Source: Bacteroidales bacterium UBA2030
GTDB taxonomy: Bacteria; Bacteroidota; Bacteroidia; Bacteroidales; TTA-H9
Assembly (NCBI GenBank): GCA_002332755.1
Contig: DDBO01000099.1
Coordinates: forward strand, 1-33,700
Reading direction: 5' to 3'
DNA: 33,700 nt
Shown here: positions 1 to 7,198 of the stretch, piece by piece
How positions within the stretch are numbered: position 1 is the stretch's first letter
Layout: each line of letters begins with the position of its first letter
The notes under the pieces: generated by a model
What the model was told of the DNA's origin: nothing
Databases searched by the model: none
Seen by the model: the letters and a program-made list of their open reading frames with translations, nothing else
Made by a program: the position numbers and the translations under genes

Positions 1-611
1 GCGTGCTCCCAGACATCAAGCCCCAAGAGAGGTATGCCACGTTTTTCGGTAACATCCATTAAAGGATTATCCTGGTTGGGGGTACTCGAAACAAAGAGTT
101 TACCATCCGCATCCATTGACAACCAGGCCCACCCGCTCCCGAAACGCTTAGTAGCAGCACTTGAAAAATTCTCCACAAAGCCTTCGAATGAGCCAAAGTC
201 ACTGATAATAGCCTCCAACAGCTTTCCTTCAGGTTTTCCGCCTCCATTAGGTTTCATCATTTTCCAGAAAACCAAGTGATTATAAAATCCTCCGGCATTA
301 TTCCTCAAGCCAACGGAATATTTACTCATCTGATTGAAAACATTAAGCAACGAAAGTGAAGCTGTTTCAGAATCTTTCACTGCATCATTCATATTTGAAG
401 TATAGGCAGCATGATGCTTGGTGTAATGAATTTCCATTGTGCGTGCATCGATGTAGGGTTCAAGGGCATCGTATGCATAAGGAAGCGGTTCCTGTTTTGA
501 AGCGGGCTTGAGAGAGGCATCTTTGAGCCTGGAAATAATGGACGCCCAGTCCTGTGCATTGACAGCACCTGTCAGTAACATTAGACTAAGTATAAATACA
601 TTCTTTTTCAT
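1..611 (-). CDS. secreted Fe/Mn superoxide dismutase (3' end cut by window edge)
   Basis: Converts superoxide to hydrogen peroxide and oxygen. The start is the ATG at 609-611 and reading runs open off the left edge (203 complete codons). The N-terminus is a signal peptide ending near VNA-QDW (residue 19/20), so the enzyme is exported, unlike the usual cytosolic SodB. Metal ligands are visible: H62 (in MEIHYTKHH), H112 (in FYNHLVFW), D199 and H203 (in DVWEHA, at the very edge). NNAGGFYNH and the glutamine in STPNQDNP (about Q180) resemble Mn-type or cambialistic enzymes rather than strict FeSOD; the metal cannot be fixed from sequence. A near-match to the -7 box lies at 644-652 on the minus strand, with one extra T. 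Only the C-terminal tail is missing. Family assignment is secure. Confidence 0.93.
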   Translation of the reverse strand, partial: MKKNVFILSLMLLTGAVNAQDWASIISRLKDASLKPASKQEPLPYAYDALEPYIDARTMEIHYTKHHAAYTSNMNDAVKDSETASLSLLNVFNQMSKYSVGLRNNAGGFYNHLVFWKMMKPNGGGKPEGKLLEAIISDFGSFEGFVENFSSAATKRFGSGWAWLSMDADGKLFVSSTPNQDNPLMDVTEKRGIPLLGLDVWEH

Positions 612-706
612 TGCTTTAGAATTTAATTTGAATACGATCTAAACAAAATTTATGCGTATTAGTTCACTGCGACACAAGGGGAATAAGAATGAAAAACTAA
701 AAAACA

Positions 707-714
707 GAACTTTG
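707..714 (+). promoter_or_regulatory. possible -7 box for the trmH-like gene
   Basis: GAACTTTG followed by CA resembles the Bacteroidota -7 box TAnnTTTG with a mismatch in the first base. It lies 19 bases before the ATG. No clear -33 TTG is seen, so this is tentative. Confidence 0.35.
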
Positions 715-733
715 CATGTTCAAATAATCAAGT

Positions 734-1441
734 ATGGAGTTACTAAAAGAACTAAATCCTGAGCAGAAAGAAAAGCTTACCCAATACCTCCTGGAATTTG
801 TCAGTAATCACAAGCAGGAGATTTTTGCTAAAAATCTTTTACAGCGCACGAGATATCTCACTATAGTACTTGAGAATGTGTTTCAGCCACACAATATAAG
901 TGCGGTGCTTCGCAGTTGCGAATGTTTTGGGGTGCAGGATGTACATATCATTGAAAACCGAAACCGATACCAGGTGAACCCAGATGTTGCACTGGGTGCC
1001 TCCAAATGGCTGAGTATACATAGATATGATGAAGGAGAAGAAACCGTAATAAGAGTATTGGAACGTATACGCGCGCAAGGATACAGGCTCGTGGCCACCT
1101 CACCCCACGAAGACGATTACACTATTGAAGAATTACCCTTAGACCAAAAAACTGCCTTAATTTTCGGCACTGAACTCGAAGGGCTTAGTAAGGCTGCTCT
1201 AAGTATGGCAGATGCCTGGGTAAAAATTCCCATGGTTGGTTTTACAGAAAGCCTCAACATAAGTGTATCGGCGGCTGTCAGTCTTTATACACTTACCCGC
1301 AGGCTTCGCCAAAGTAGCTATCCCTGGCGTTTAAACGAAGAAGAACAACGAGAAGTATTACTGCAATGGGCTGTTAGTGCAGTTAAGTCTGCCGAGCCCC
1401 TGATAAAAAATTTCCTAAACCAGAAGAGAAATTTGACGTAA
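734..1441 (+). CDS. TrmH/SpoU-family RNA 2'-O-methyltransferase
   Basis: A SAM-dependent ribose methylase of the SPOUT (trefoil-knot) superfamily. All three SpoU motifs are present: N-x-x-x-x-x-R in NVFQPHNISAVLRS (about residues 48-61), IFGTELEGLS in the middle, and IPMVGFTESLNISVSAAV near residue 170. The N-terminal half aligns well with TrmH, the tRNA G18 2'-O-methylase (235 residues here, about 229 in Escherichia coli), so tRNA Gm18 is the likeliest target, but rRNA methylases such as RlmB share the fold. There is no extra N-terminal substrate-binding domain, which favours TrmH over RlmB/TsnR. It lies 52 bases upstream of the THX gene with no terminator between, so the two are probably co-transcribed. 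Confidence 0.9.
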   Translation: MELLKELNPEQKEKLTQYLLEFVSNHKQEIFAKNLLQRTRYLTIVLENVFQPHNISAVLRSCECFGVQDVHIIENRNRYQVNPDVALGASKWLSIHRYDEGEETVIRVLERIRAQGYRLVATSPHEDDYTIEELPLDQKTALIFGTELEGLSKAALSMADAWVKIPMVGFTESLNISVSAAVSLYTLTRRLRQSSYPWRLNEEEQREVLLQWAVSAVKSAEPLIKNFLNQKRNLT

Positions 1442-1493
1442 TTTTGCCCATGTCTGATTCCTTCAATTATTCACAATTTTAAATTACACTTTA

Positions 1494-1622
1494 ATGGGAA
1501 AAGGAGATAAAAGAAGCAAACGCGGAAAAATCGTCCTGGGCACCTACGGTGTTCGCAGGCCCAGAAAGCGTAAAAAAGCAACTGCCAAAGTGAAGGCCGA
1601 AGCCGGTGAAATGAAGGCATGA
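1494..1622 (+). CDS. 30S ribosomal protein THX (bTHX), 42 residues
   Basis: A very short gene coding for 42 residues that begin MGKGDKRSKRGKI and continue with GTYGVRRPRKRKK. This matches the Thermus Thx peptide and its Bacteroidota homologues, in which MGKGD, RGKI, GTYG and RPRKKK are conserved. The protein is extremely basic and sits in a pocket of the 30S head, binding 16S rRNA. The C-terminal part (ATAKVKAEAGEMKA) is an extension beyond the 26-residue Thermus form. It follows the TrmH-like gene and ends just before a hairpin terminator at 1631-1660. The match of the N-terminal half is good enough to be confident despite the small size. Confidence 0.92.
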   Translation: MGKGDKRSKRGKIVLGTYGVRRPRKRKKATAKVKAEAGEMKA

Positions 1623-1630
1623 CGCAAAAA

Positions 1631-1660
1631 AAGGGAGGCACAAAACCTCCCTTCCTTATT
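1631..1660 (+). terminator. rho-independent terminator, probably bidirectional
   Basis: Perfect 8-bp stem AAGGGAGG (1631-1638) / CCTCCCTT (1646-1653) with loop CACAAAA. A T-rich run follows on the plus strand and an A-run precedes it (a U-run for the opposite strand), so it can end both the THX transcript and the converging GlmU-like gene. Confidence 0.8.
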
Positions 1661-1681
1661 TATATCAGACACTAATTCAGT

Positions 1682-2872
1682 TTATAATCTGCGATTATCC
1701 TTTGTGATTTCGTATATGGCTTCCAAAATTTTCTGGTCTTTATCAGAAAGTTGAAGATTCCGTCGAGTATACATTTCAGCAGCTGTATCGAGGGCCTTTT
1801 CAAGATCGTAGCCCTGATAGCCGGCATGTGGGCCTCCCCACATAAAGGAGGCTACAAAATTCCGCTGATATCCATATCCAAACACATTGGAACTGACCCC
1901 AACCACCGAACCTGTATTGAATGAGGTATTGATTCCTGTTTTGGAGTGGTCACCCATGACAAGTCCGCAAAATTGAAGACCTGTATCAATAAAACGGGCT
2001 TGGGGATAGTTCCACATTTTCACAGGTTTGTAGGTATTATTGAGGTTGGCGACGTTGGTGCCAGCAGCAATATTGCACCATTCCCCAATAACAGAGTGTC
2101 CCAGATAACCAGCGTGCGGCTTATTGGAGTATCCAAAAAGAATGGAATTTTCAATTTCACCTCCAACCTTGGCATGCCTGCCAATAGTTGTGGCGCCGTA
2201 AACAATGGCATTCATCTTAACAATAGCTCCATCGAGCACTGCAACCGGACCACGCAAACTAGCACCTTCCCATATTTCTGCATTGCGTCCGATATAAATG
2301 GGACCTGCAGAAGCGTTGAGGGAACAGTTTTCGACCACTGCCCCTTCTTCAATGAAGATGTTGTCGGGGTTGATAACCCGATTGGAAGCAGGGATAGGAG
2401 CCGATTTTCTGTATCGGGTGATTAAATTAAAATCGTCGGCAATGTATTTATCATTGAAGCTGAATAAATCCCATGGATAGTTGATTTTAATGAAATCGAC
2501 ATGGGTCTCGGTTTCTTCAATACCTTCGGTGTCGCCTTCTTCAACTTTTTCAAGATTGGCGGATTCAACATGCAACGCCACAATGATATCGTTACTGAGC
2601 AATGCATGATTCGGCTCCAAATTTTTAATGGCTTCTACCAGTGCCTCATTGGGAACTATTGACCCGTTTATAAGCATATTATCCTCTCCCTTGATCAGTG
2701 GAAATTTTTCCGAGAGGTATTCTTCTGTAAGGGTTGAAGTAGGTGCACCTAACAACAATTCCCATTTTTGCCTGAGGGTGAGAATACCGGCAAGCAAGTC
2801 GGCTACAGGCCGTGTAAAAGTTAAAGGCAACAGATTGCCACGGGAAAAATCATCAAATAAAATATAATTCAT
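1682..2872 (-). CDS. GlmU-like sugar nucleotidyltransferase / acetyltransferase (Bacteroidota type)
   Basis: Belongs to the alternative GlmU-like family found in Bacteroidota, proposed to supply the UDP-GlcNAc pathway (glucosamine-1-phosphate acetylation and uridylylation). The N-terminus MNYILFDDFSRGNLLPLTFTRPVADL is the characteristic start, with a nucleotidyltransferase-like domain to about residue 160. From about residue 165 to 350 it has hexapeptide repeats of a left-handed beta-helix (NPDNIFIEEGAVVENC, GPIYIGRNAEIWEGA and later turns with KTGINTSFNTG). It is 396 residues, shorter than classical GlmU (about 450), and lacks the usual N-terminal LxAGxGTRM loop, so the precise activities are inferred from the family. 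It stands alone on the minus strand. A possible -7 box is at 2928-2935 (GAACTTTG). Confidence 0.85.
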   Translation of the reverse strand: MNYILFDDFSRGNLLPLTFTRPVADLLAGILTLRQKWELLLGAPTSTLTEEYLSEKFPLIKGEDNMLINGSIVPNEALVEAIKNLEPNHALLSNDIIVALHVESANLEKVEEGDTEGIEETETHVDFIKINYPWDLFSFNDKYIADDFNLITRYRKSAPIPASNRVINPDNIFIEEGAVVENCSLNASAGPIYIGRNAEIWEGASLRGPVAVLDGAIVKMNAIVYGATTIGRHAKVGGEIENSILFGYSNKPHAGYLGHSVIGEWCNIAAGTNVANLNNTYKPVKMWNYPQARFIDTGLQFCGLVMGDHSKTGINTSFNTGSVVGVSSNVFGYGYQRNFVASFMWGGPHAGYQGYDLEKALDTAAEMYTRRNLQLSDKDQKILEAIYEITKDNRRL

Positions 2873-3024
2873 TTCCGTATTACATTTATTATGAGCAATT
2901 TAAGTATCCAGCCTATTTACAGGTTTTCAAAGTTCAATTATAATGTAAATTTTGGAACTACTTGCTCTTAATTTCCATTTTTTATTAAAAACATATTAAC
3001 AATCCCTATGTTCAATCAAATAAA

Positions 3025-3043
3025 AAAGCCGGCTAAGCCGGCT
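3025..3043 (-). terminator. terminator of the L31 gene
   Basis: Inverted repeat AGCCGGCT (3027-3034) / AGCCGGCT (3036-3043) forms a 6-7 bp GC-rich stem. On the minus strand it is followed by a run of six T, starting 23 bases after the L31 stop codon. Confidence 0.85.
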
Positions 3044-3065
3044 CATCATATCGAAATTTATTGCA

Positions 3066-3332
3066 TTATTTCTGTTTATCCTGATAGTGTTTTTTGTATT
3101 TGTTCATAAACTTATCAACCCTACCTGTGGTATCAACAAGTTTAACTTTACCGGTGAAGAAAGGGTGAGAAGTGTGAGAAATTTCGAGTTTTACCAGGGG
3201 ATACTCTTTACCATCTTCCCAAACGATGGTGTCTTTAGTTTTTGCGGTGCTGCGTGTGAGGAATGCATAATCGTTTGACATGTCCTTGAAAACCACCAGC
3301 CTGTAATCGGAAGGATGAATATCTTTTTTCAT
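3066..3332 (-). CDS. rpmE2: 50S ribosomal protein L31, type B (zinc-free)
   Basis: The protein MKKDIHPSDYRLVVFKDMSN... has the L31 fold signature with HPSDYR, SHTSHPFFTGK and the C-terminal RVDKFMNKYKKHY. It is 88 residues long and contains no cysteine, so it is the type-B (C-minus) form that does not bind zinc. In bacteria with two L31 genes this form replaces the zinc form under zinc limitation; in Bacteroidota it is often the only one. Its own -7 box lies at 3359-3366 and its terminator at 3025-3043, so it forms a single-gene unit. Confidence 0.95.
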   Translation of the reverse strand: MKKDIHPSDYRLVVFKDMSNDYAFLTRSTAKTKDTIVWEDGKEYPLVKLEISHTSHPFFTGKVKLVDTTGRVDKFMNKYKKHYQDKQK

Positions 3333-3358
3333 AAGTTCTCCACTAATTTTTAGGGTTG

Positions 3359-3366
3359 CAAAGGTA
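3359..3366 (-). promoter_or_regulatory. -7 box for rpmE2
   Basis: TACCTTTG followed by CA on the minus strand is an exact match to TAnnTTTG, 26 bases before the ATG and just past the stop of the upstream acyl-CoA reductase gene. Confidence 0.7.
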
Positions 3367-3383
3367 GATAAAATTCCAATAAC

Positions 3384-4466
3384 TCAAATACTTTTTGGAA
3401 TTTTTTTTAATTCACATAAAAAAGCAATGGTATCAACCCTATCGGCGTAATCATTTAATGCGGGTATCTGTGTGGTTCCGGGCCTGACATGAGGAAAATC
3501 CAAAGGGAGGGATGTCGATACGCACTGAATACTCTGAGCATTGTAGTTCAAATAATTTTCTACTTCTTTAGGGTTGTCGTAGTAAAGATAATGAATTACG
3601 GCCAATGGGCTATTAAGGGAAGCGTTTTCGGTGAGCAATAAAAACCCTGTGTCGATGTGAGGTACTTTATTTACCAACATTACGGCTTTATTATACTCAT
3701 AATTATTGAAAAACTTATGATGTATAGCATAGTGCGCGTATTTTTGAATTGCCTGAATAAGAGGCTTAAAATCATAGTTGCGCGGTACAAGTAATTGGGA
3801 AACGCTGCGACACCCTCTGCCGTAATACAATAAAATATCGTCGGAAATACCCTCGAGCTCTTCCGGGGTTTCATGTCCCGAGAGAACGGCAACCGAATTC
3901 ATATTTCTACGAATGATGTGAGGATATTTTCCGAAGTAATACTCAAAATACCTTGCAGAATTGTTGGAACCTGTTGCAATTATGGCATCAAACCCATGCA
4001 TAGGTTCATTTGTAATTTGGATGATAGAAGAAAAATCAGGATGAATGGTTTTAAGGCATGAAGCCATCCACGGAATGAGCCGTGGATCGTCGGAAGAATT
4101 GCGGATGAGGGCGGCATGGCCTGTAATCAGTACAGAGAGGAAATCGTGAAAACCTACAGCCGGAAGATTACCGGCCATGATGAGTGCTATAGTTTTTTGT
4201 CCTGGCAAATCAGCCTCAGGATAATGGGATACCCACTCTTGAAGGGCATCTTCTCTAAGCATATCGGAAATCGCTCTAAGGGCGTATCTCACTTGAAAAG
4301 CATCGAACCAGGGATTTGTATTTACATGGTCTTCAATAATATACTTCAGTTTAAGCACCAACTCCTTCTCAGGGTTCGACAAGTTTTCCGATATCCCATC
4401 ACCAGTTGCGCACTGGATGAGAACACCCATTCGCGAAAAAGCTGCGATTCTTTCGTTCAGATTCAT
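3384..4466 (-). CDS. LuxC-like acyl-CoA reductase
   Basis: An aldehyde-dehydrogenase-fold protein of the LuxC acyl-CoA reductase family, predicted to reduce an acyl-CoA (or acyl-enzyme) to aldehyde with NAD(P)H. Visible features are the nucleotide-binding region IALIMAGNLPAVGFHDFL (residues 93-110), IIATGSNNSARYFEYYFGKYP (162-182) and the catalytic cysteine in YYGRGCRSVSQL (C219). I chose the ATG at 4464-4466 (360 residues, MNLNERIAAFSR) rather than the upstream one at 4529 because a -7 box sits at 4485-4492, placing the transcription start about 13 bases before this ATG. No LuxD, LuxE or luciferase gene lies nearby, so this is not a lux operon; the physiological substrate is unknown. Confidence 0.85.
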   Translation of the reverse strand: MNLNERIAAFSRMGVLIQCATGDGISENLSNPEKELVLKLKYIIEDHVNTNPWFDAFQVRYALRAISDMLREDALQEWVSHYPEADLPGQKTIALIMAGNLPAVGFHDFLSVLITGHAALIRNSSDDPRLIPWMASCLKTIHPDFSSIIQITNEPMHGFDAIIATGSNNSARYFEYYFGKYPHIIRRNMNSVAVLSGHETPEELEGISDDILLYYGRGCRSVSQLLVPRNYDFKPLIQAIQKYAHYAIHHKFFNNYEYNKAVMLVNKVPHIDTGFLLLTENASLNSPLAVIHYLYYDNPKEVENYLNYNAQSIQCVSTSLPLDFPHVRPGTTQIPALNDYADRVDTIAFLCELKKIPKSI

Positions 4467-4484
4467 GAAGTAAATTAAAGCCTG

Positions 4485-4492
4485 CAAAAATA
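4485..4492 (-). promoter_or_regulatory. -7 box for the acyl-CoA reductase gene
   Basis: TATTTTTG followed by CA on the minus strand, an exact TAnnTTTG match. It directly abuts the plus-strand -7 box at 4493-4500. It supports the internal ATG at 4466 as the start. Confidence 0.6.
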
Positions 4493-4500
4493 TAACTTTG
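4493..4500 (+). promoter_or_regulatory. -7 box for the conserved secreted protein gene
   Basis: TAACTTTG followed by CC, an exact TAnnTTTG match, 35 bases before the ATG at 4536. It shares its left edge with the divergent minus-strand box. Confidence 0.65.
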
Positions 4501-4535
4501 CCTTGGTCGTTTGGCTTTATAAAATTCAAAAAATA

Positions 4536-5435
4536 ATGAGGAAAACTGCGTGGCTGGTTATTGTCTTCATTGCAAGCCTAAAACCTGCAATGAGTGGTGA
4601 TACACTGCAGATTCAGGCCATAAAGGCCGATTGGGATACCATGCTCAGCGCACCCGACGATGCAATTCGTATAATGAAATCTGAAGCAGTAGCCAGGAGG
4701 ATGGCAGAATTACTGACGAATGGCATCTGCCTTAAGCAAATAATGAAACCCAATGCAAAATATAGCCATTTAGCCTCAAAAGACTCGGCGATTGAGGTTA
4801 TTACATGGAGTGTACCTTTATTATCACAGGGGTTTACGTATGGCGGTGTAATTCTGCATCGTAAAAACGAATCGCCCAAATGTTTCATTTTACAAAACGC
4901 AAAAGAAGCTCTCTCTTTGGCAGAGCTCAAACAGTATTCACCCCAGCAATGGTTTGGAGCAGTTTACTATCAAATGATTGAGTTTCGTCACAAGAAACAG
5001 ACTTATTACATTTTGTTGGGCTGGGATGGAGGAAATTTTCCTATAGCAAGAAAAATGATTGAGGTACTAACCATTAATTCAGCAGGTGAACCCGTTTTCG
5101 GTGCACCGATATTTGCTGCAAATAAAATCCAAAGAAAAATATTTGAATATCAGCAAGATGCCTACTTTCCCCTAAAATACGAGAGACAAACTTATTACCG
5201 AAAAATTTGGTATAGGCGCAAACCAAGTCCCCGAAAAGAAAATATGATAGTTTTTAATCGTTTGGAAAGAGAGCGTGGATTTGCTGCACCCATTCCAATA
5301 CTTAACATCATTGACGGTTACAGATGGAAGGATGGCAAACTGGTATTAATGAAAGACCTGGATGCCCGTAATCCTGAAAAGAAGACCGACATCACCCCCA
5401 AACCACCTGAAAGAGGACTTTTCCCACAAGACTAA
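4536..5435 (+). CDS. conserved Bacteroidota secreted protein of unknown function
   Basis: A 299-residue protein with a signal peptide (MRKTAWLVIVFIASLKPAMSG) and no further membrane segment, so it is probably periplasmic or surface-exposed. The ATG at 4536 is preferred over a TTG at 4503 because only the ATG places the hydrophobic stretch at the N-terminus and the -7 box at 4493-4500 would be too close to the TTG. Recognisable conserved stretches are YYILLGWDGGNFPIARKMIEVL, EPVFGAPIF, the aromatic-rich FEYQQDAYFPLKYERQTYY and MIVFNRL. I remember similar uncharacterised proteins across Bacteroidota but no assigned function. It stands alone, converging on the ECF operon at a shared terminator. 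Confidence 0.8.
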   Translation: MRKTAWLVIVFIASLKPAMSGDTLQIQAIKADWDTMLSAPDDAIRIMKSEAVARRMAELLTNGICLKQIMKPNAKYSHLASKDSAIEVITWSVPLLSQGFTYGGVILHRKNESPKCFILQNAKEALSLAELKQYSPQQWFGAVYYQMIEFRHKKQTYYILLGWDGGNFPIARKMIEVLTINSAGEPVFGAPIFAANKIQRKIFEYQQDAYFPLKYERQTYYRKIWYRRKPSPRKENMIVFNRLERERGFAAPIPILNIIDGYRWKDGKLVLMKDLDARNPEKKTDITPKPPERGLFPQD

Positions 5436-5437
5436 AA

Positions 5438-5465
5438 ATGAGGCCTTGGTATAGGCCTCCTTTAA
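5438..5465. terminator. bidirectional terminator between converging genes
   Basis: Stem GAGGCCT (5440-5446) / AGGCCTC (5453-5459) with loop TGGTAT. A T-run follows on the minus strand (ATTTTTAG) and a shorter one (CTTTAA) on the plus strand. It lies between the converging stops at 5435 and 5481. Confidence 0.75.
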
Positions 5466-5480
5466 TTGAAAATCTGAATT

Positions 5481-5978
5481 TTAACGAGGTTTTACCGGAG
5501 GTTTGGGTTTGTTATTTTTATTTGGACGAGATTCTCGGAGGTTTTCAAGAAGTTCCTTTCTGAAAAGCATTTCAGCCAGGTACATACGGAGTACTTTATG
5601 TTCGGGCAATATTTTCCTGAATTTTTGATTGTACTCTTTTTCAAGGGCATTGAGCTCATTTTGTTTTTCAAAATAAGCATCCATACGTTCAGCAGCTTCT
5701 TTGTCTGTGAGGTTCATCAGCCGGTTAATCTCTTCATCATTATATTTTGGAAACAGTTCAAAAAGCAGCTTATCCCTTTTTTCACTGTATTCATTGTAGA
5801 GAGGCCAAAACGCCTGACTTTCAGCCACTGTTAAATCGAGCTTGGAGGCAAAAAAAGCAACCTTGCGGGCTTTAATTTTTTCCCACTTTTCTTTATCCTG
5901 TTCGCACTGCTGAGAGGCAGGAGCAGCGTTTGCTGATACATTTACCAGAATTAGAACAAAAAACAATAATCTTTTCAT
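5481..5978 (-). CDS. Spy/CpxP-like periplasmic protein, 'sensor of ECF sigma factor' type
   Basis: A 165-residue exported helical protein: signal peptide MKRLLFFVLILVNVSANA, then charged helices containing KVAFFASKLDLTVAESQAFWPLYNEYSEKRDKL, the LTxxEAxxFWPLYNEY pattern typical of Bacteroidota proteins annotated as sensors of ECF sigma factors and related to Spy/CpxP. It ends in a basic proline-rich tail (KPKPPVKPR). I chose the ATG at 5976-5978 rather than the TTG two codons upstream because this ATG overlaps the stop of the preceding gene as ATGA, indicating translational coupling. It is the third gene of the operon with the sigma factor and the anti-sigma-like protein, so it probably senses envelope stress or buffers the anti-sigma factor; that role is inferred. 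Confidence 0.8.
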   Translation of the reverse strand: MKRLLFFVLILVNVSANAAPASQQCEQDKEKWEKIKARKVAFFASKLDLTVAESQAFWPLYNEYSEKRDKLLFELFPKYNDEEINRLMNLTDKEAAERMDAYFEKQNELNALEKEYNQKFRKILPEHKVLRMYLAEMLFRKELLENLRESRPNKNNKPKPPVKPR

Positions 5979-6487
5979 TGCCAATCCATTATTGAGTAAA
6001 CATTTCCATTATTATAGTACAGATAATCCACAATCTCTCCTGGGTCAAGATTTTCATTGCTATTTGACCGTTCAAAGGGAATTATTGGATTTCTCGAGGG
6101 GTTGCCTGAATCAATAGTGTTTATAAGATTCCGTTCAGAAGTAGTATAGACAAGGTAAGAATAATAAGATTCGGCTAAATGGTCATGATAGGTGTAATCT
6201 TGATTGTCGTTAACTTTGATAGTATTCACCGTAGGTTGGGAAAGAAATAAAACTCCCACTAAAACTGCAGCAGCTGCAGCAAATCCACCTAAAAGATAAA
6301 TCTGCTTATGCGAATGTGGCTTTCTATCGGTAGATTCCGACATGCGGCTTTTTAACCTTTCATTGAAGCTTTCGAAATAGCCTTCAGGCACAGGAAAGGT
6401 CCCACCCATCCCTACTCTTTGCCTGAGTGAATTCTCCAGCTCGTCCGGTAAATTACTGCGGTATTTCATCCCCTTTTGCTTCTTCAT
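5975..6487 (-). CDS. single-pass membrane anti-sigma-like protein
   Basis: 170 residues with an N-terminal cytoplasmic part (about 1-60), one transmembrane helix (about 62-84, YLLGGFAAAAAVLVGVLFL) and a periplasmic tail with asparagine- and tyrosine-rich composition (DYTYHDHLAESYYSYL). The motif FPVPEGYFESFNERLKSRM (31-49) before the membrane helix is a pattern I recognise from Bacteroidota proteins encoded right after ECF sigma genes. There is no zinc-binding HxxxCxxC anti-sigma motif. Position between sigma factor (30 bases downstream of it) and Spy-like protein (ATGA overlap) is the main argument for an anti-sigma role. An alternative start is M7. Confidence 0.7.
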   Translation of the reverse strand: MKKQKGMKYRSNLPDELENSLRQRVGMGGTFPVPEGYFESFNERLKSRMSESTDRKPHSHKQIYLLGGFAAAAAVLVGVLFLSQPTVNTIKVNDNQDYTYHDHLAESYYSYLVYTTSERNLINTIDSGNPSRNPIIPFERSNSNENLDPGEIVDYLYYNNGNVYSIMDWQ

Positions 6488-6517
6488 TTTTGAACGCTGT
6501 AAAGTTAGTTGGTTTAA

Positions 6518-7060
6518 TCATTCTATGTATTTTTCGATTTTCTTAACCGCAAGATGATAGCTTGCTTTTAATGCTCCGACAGATGTTCCAAGCATCTCCG
6601 ATATTTCTTCGTACGTAAAGCCCTCATAATAGCGCATATTGAAAACCATTCTTTGCTTATCAGGCAATTTAAGGATTGCTTTCTGTAACTTCCTTTCAAT
6701 CTGATTACCTGTAAAATGCTGAGGGTCATCTACCAATTTTTCCAGGTGAGTCGAAGCATCCATCATGGGTAAGAAAAGCTTCAATCTTTTGCTTTTGAGA
6801 AAGCGAAGCGATTCATTTACCGAAATCCGATATATCCAGGTATAAAGCGAAGATTCTTCTCTGAAGCCATCTACATTTTCCCATACTCTGACAAAAACCT
6901 CCTGAACAATATCATCTGCATCATCGTGGCTAATAACCATACGCCTGACGATGGAATACACCCTTTCTTTATATGTATCCACCAGCAGCTGGAAACCGTA
7001 ATTTCTGGTTTCGGGTCTTCGTAAAAGACTCAATATTTTCTGGTCTTTATCGATGGCCAA
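6518..7060 (-). CDS. ECF-type RNA polymerase sigma factor
   Basis: 180 residues with the two ECF domains: region 2 (about 25-95, with DDADDIVQEVFVRVWENVDGF and SSLYTWIYRISVNESLRFL) and region 4 (about 125-180, LPDKQRMVFNMRYYEGFTYEEISEMLGTSVGALKASYHLAVKKIEKYI). No region 1.1, 3 or extra C-terminal domain. The frame opens with a TTG at 7058-7060; upstream codons run to a stop with no ATG in frame, so the TTG start is the best choice. It heads a three-gene operon. A possible -7 box (GAACTTTG) lies at 7120-7127 on the minus strand. Targets cannot be read from the sequence; autoregulation is plausible. Confidence 0.93.
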   Translation of the reverse strand: MAIDKDQKILSLLRRPETRNYGFQLLVDTYKERVYSIVRRMVISHDDADDIVQEVFVRVWENVDGFREESSLYTWIYRISVNESLRFLKSKRLKLFLPMMDASTHLEKLVDDPQHFTGNQIERKLQKAILKLPDKQRMVFNMRYYEGFTYEEISEMLGTSVGALKASYHLAVKKIEKYIE

Positions 7061-7158
7061 ACTTTGATAATTATTATTGGTGCTTATTTTAACGGATTTA
7101 GTCTGATTAAATAACGGCTCAAAGTTCGTTAAATTATTTCAAAAACTCAGCATTTATC

Positions 7159-7166
7159 TATCTTTG
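7159..7166 (+). promoter_or_regulatory. -7 box for the GH3/beta-lactamase fusion gene
   Basis: TATCTTTG, an exact TAnnTTTG match, 32 bases before the ATG at 7199. Confidence 0.65.
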
Positions 7167-7198
7167 ACATCCGATTCAACAGAATAATCCAGGAAAAA

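Noticed and set aside
2020..2607. Several plus- and minus-strand open frames inside the GlmU-like gene
   Set aside because: They are shadows of the real minus-strand gene with no start context or recognisable product.
4467..4529. Upstream in-frame ATG extending the acyl-CoA reductase by 21 residues
   Set aside because: It would lie upstream of the -7 box at 4485-4492 and overlap the divergent gene's promoter; the ATG at 4466 fits the promoter and the family start.
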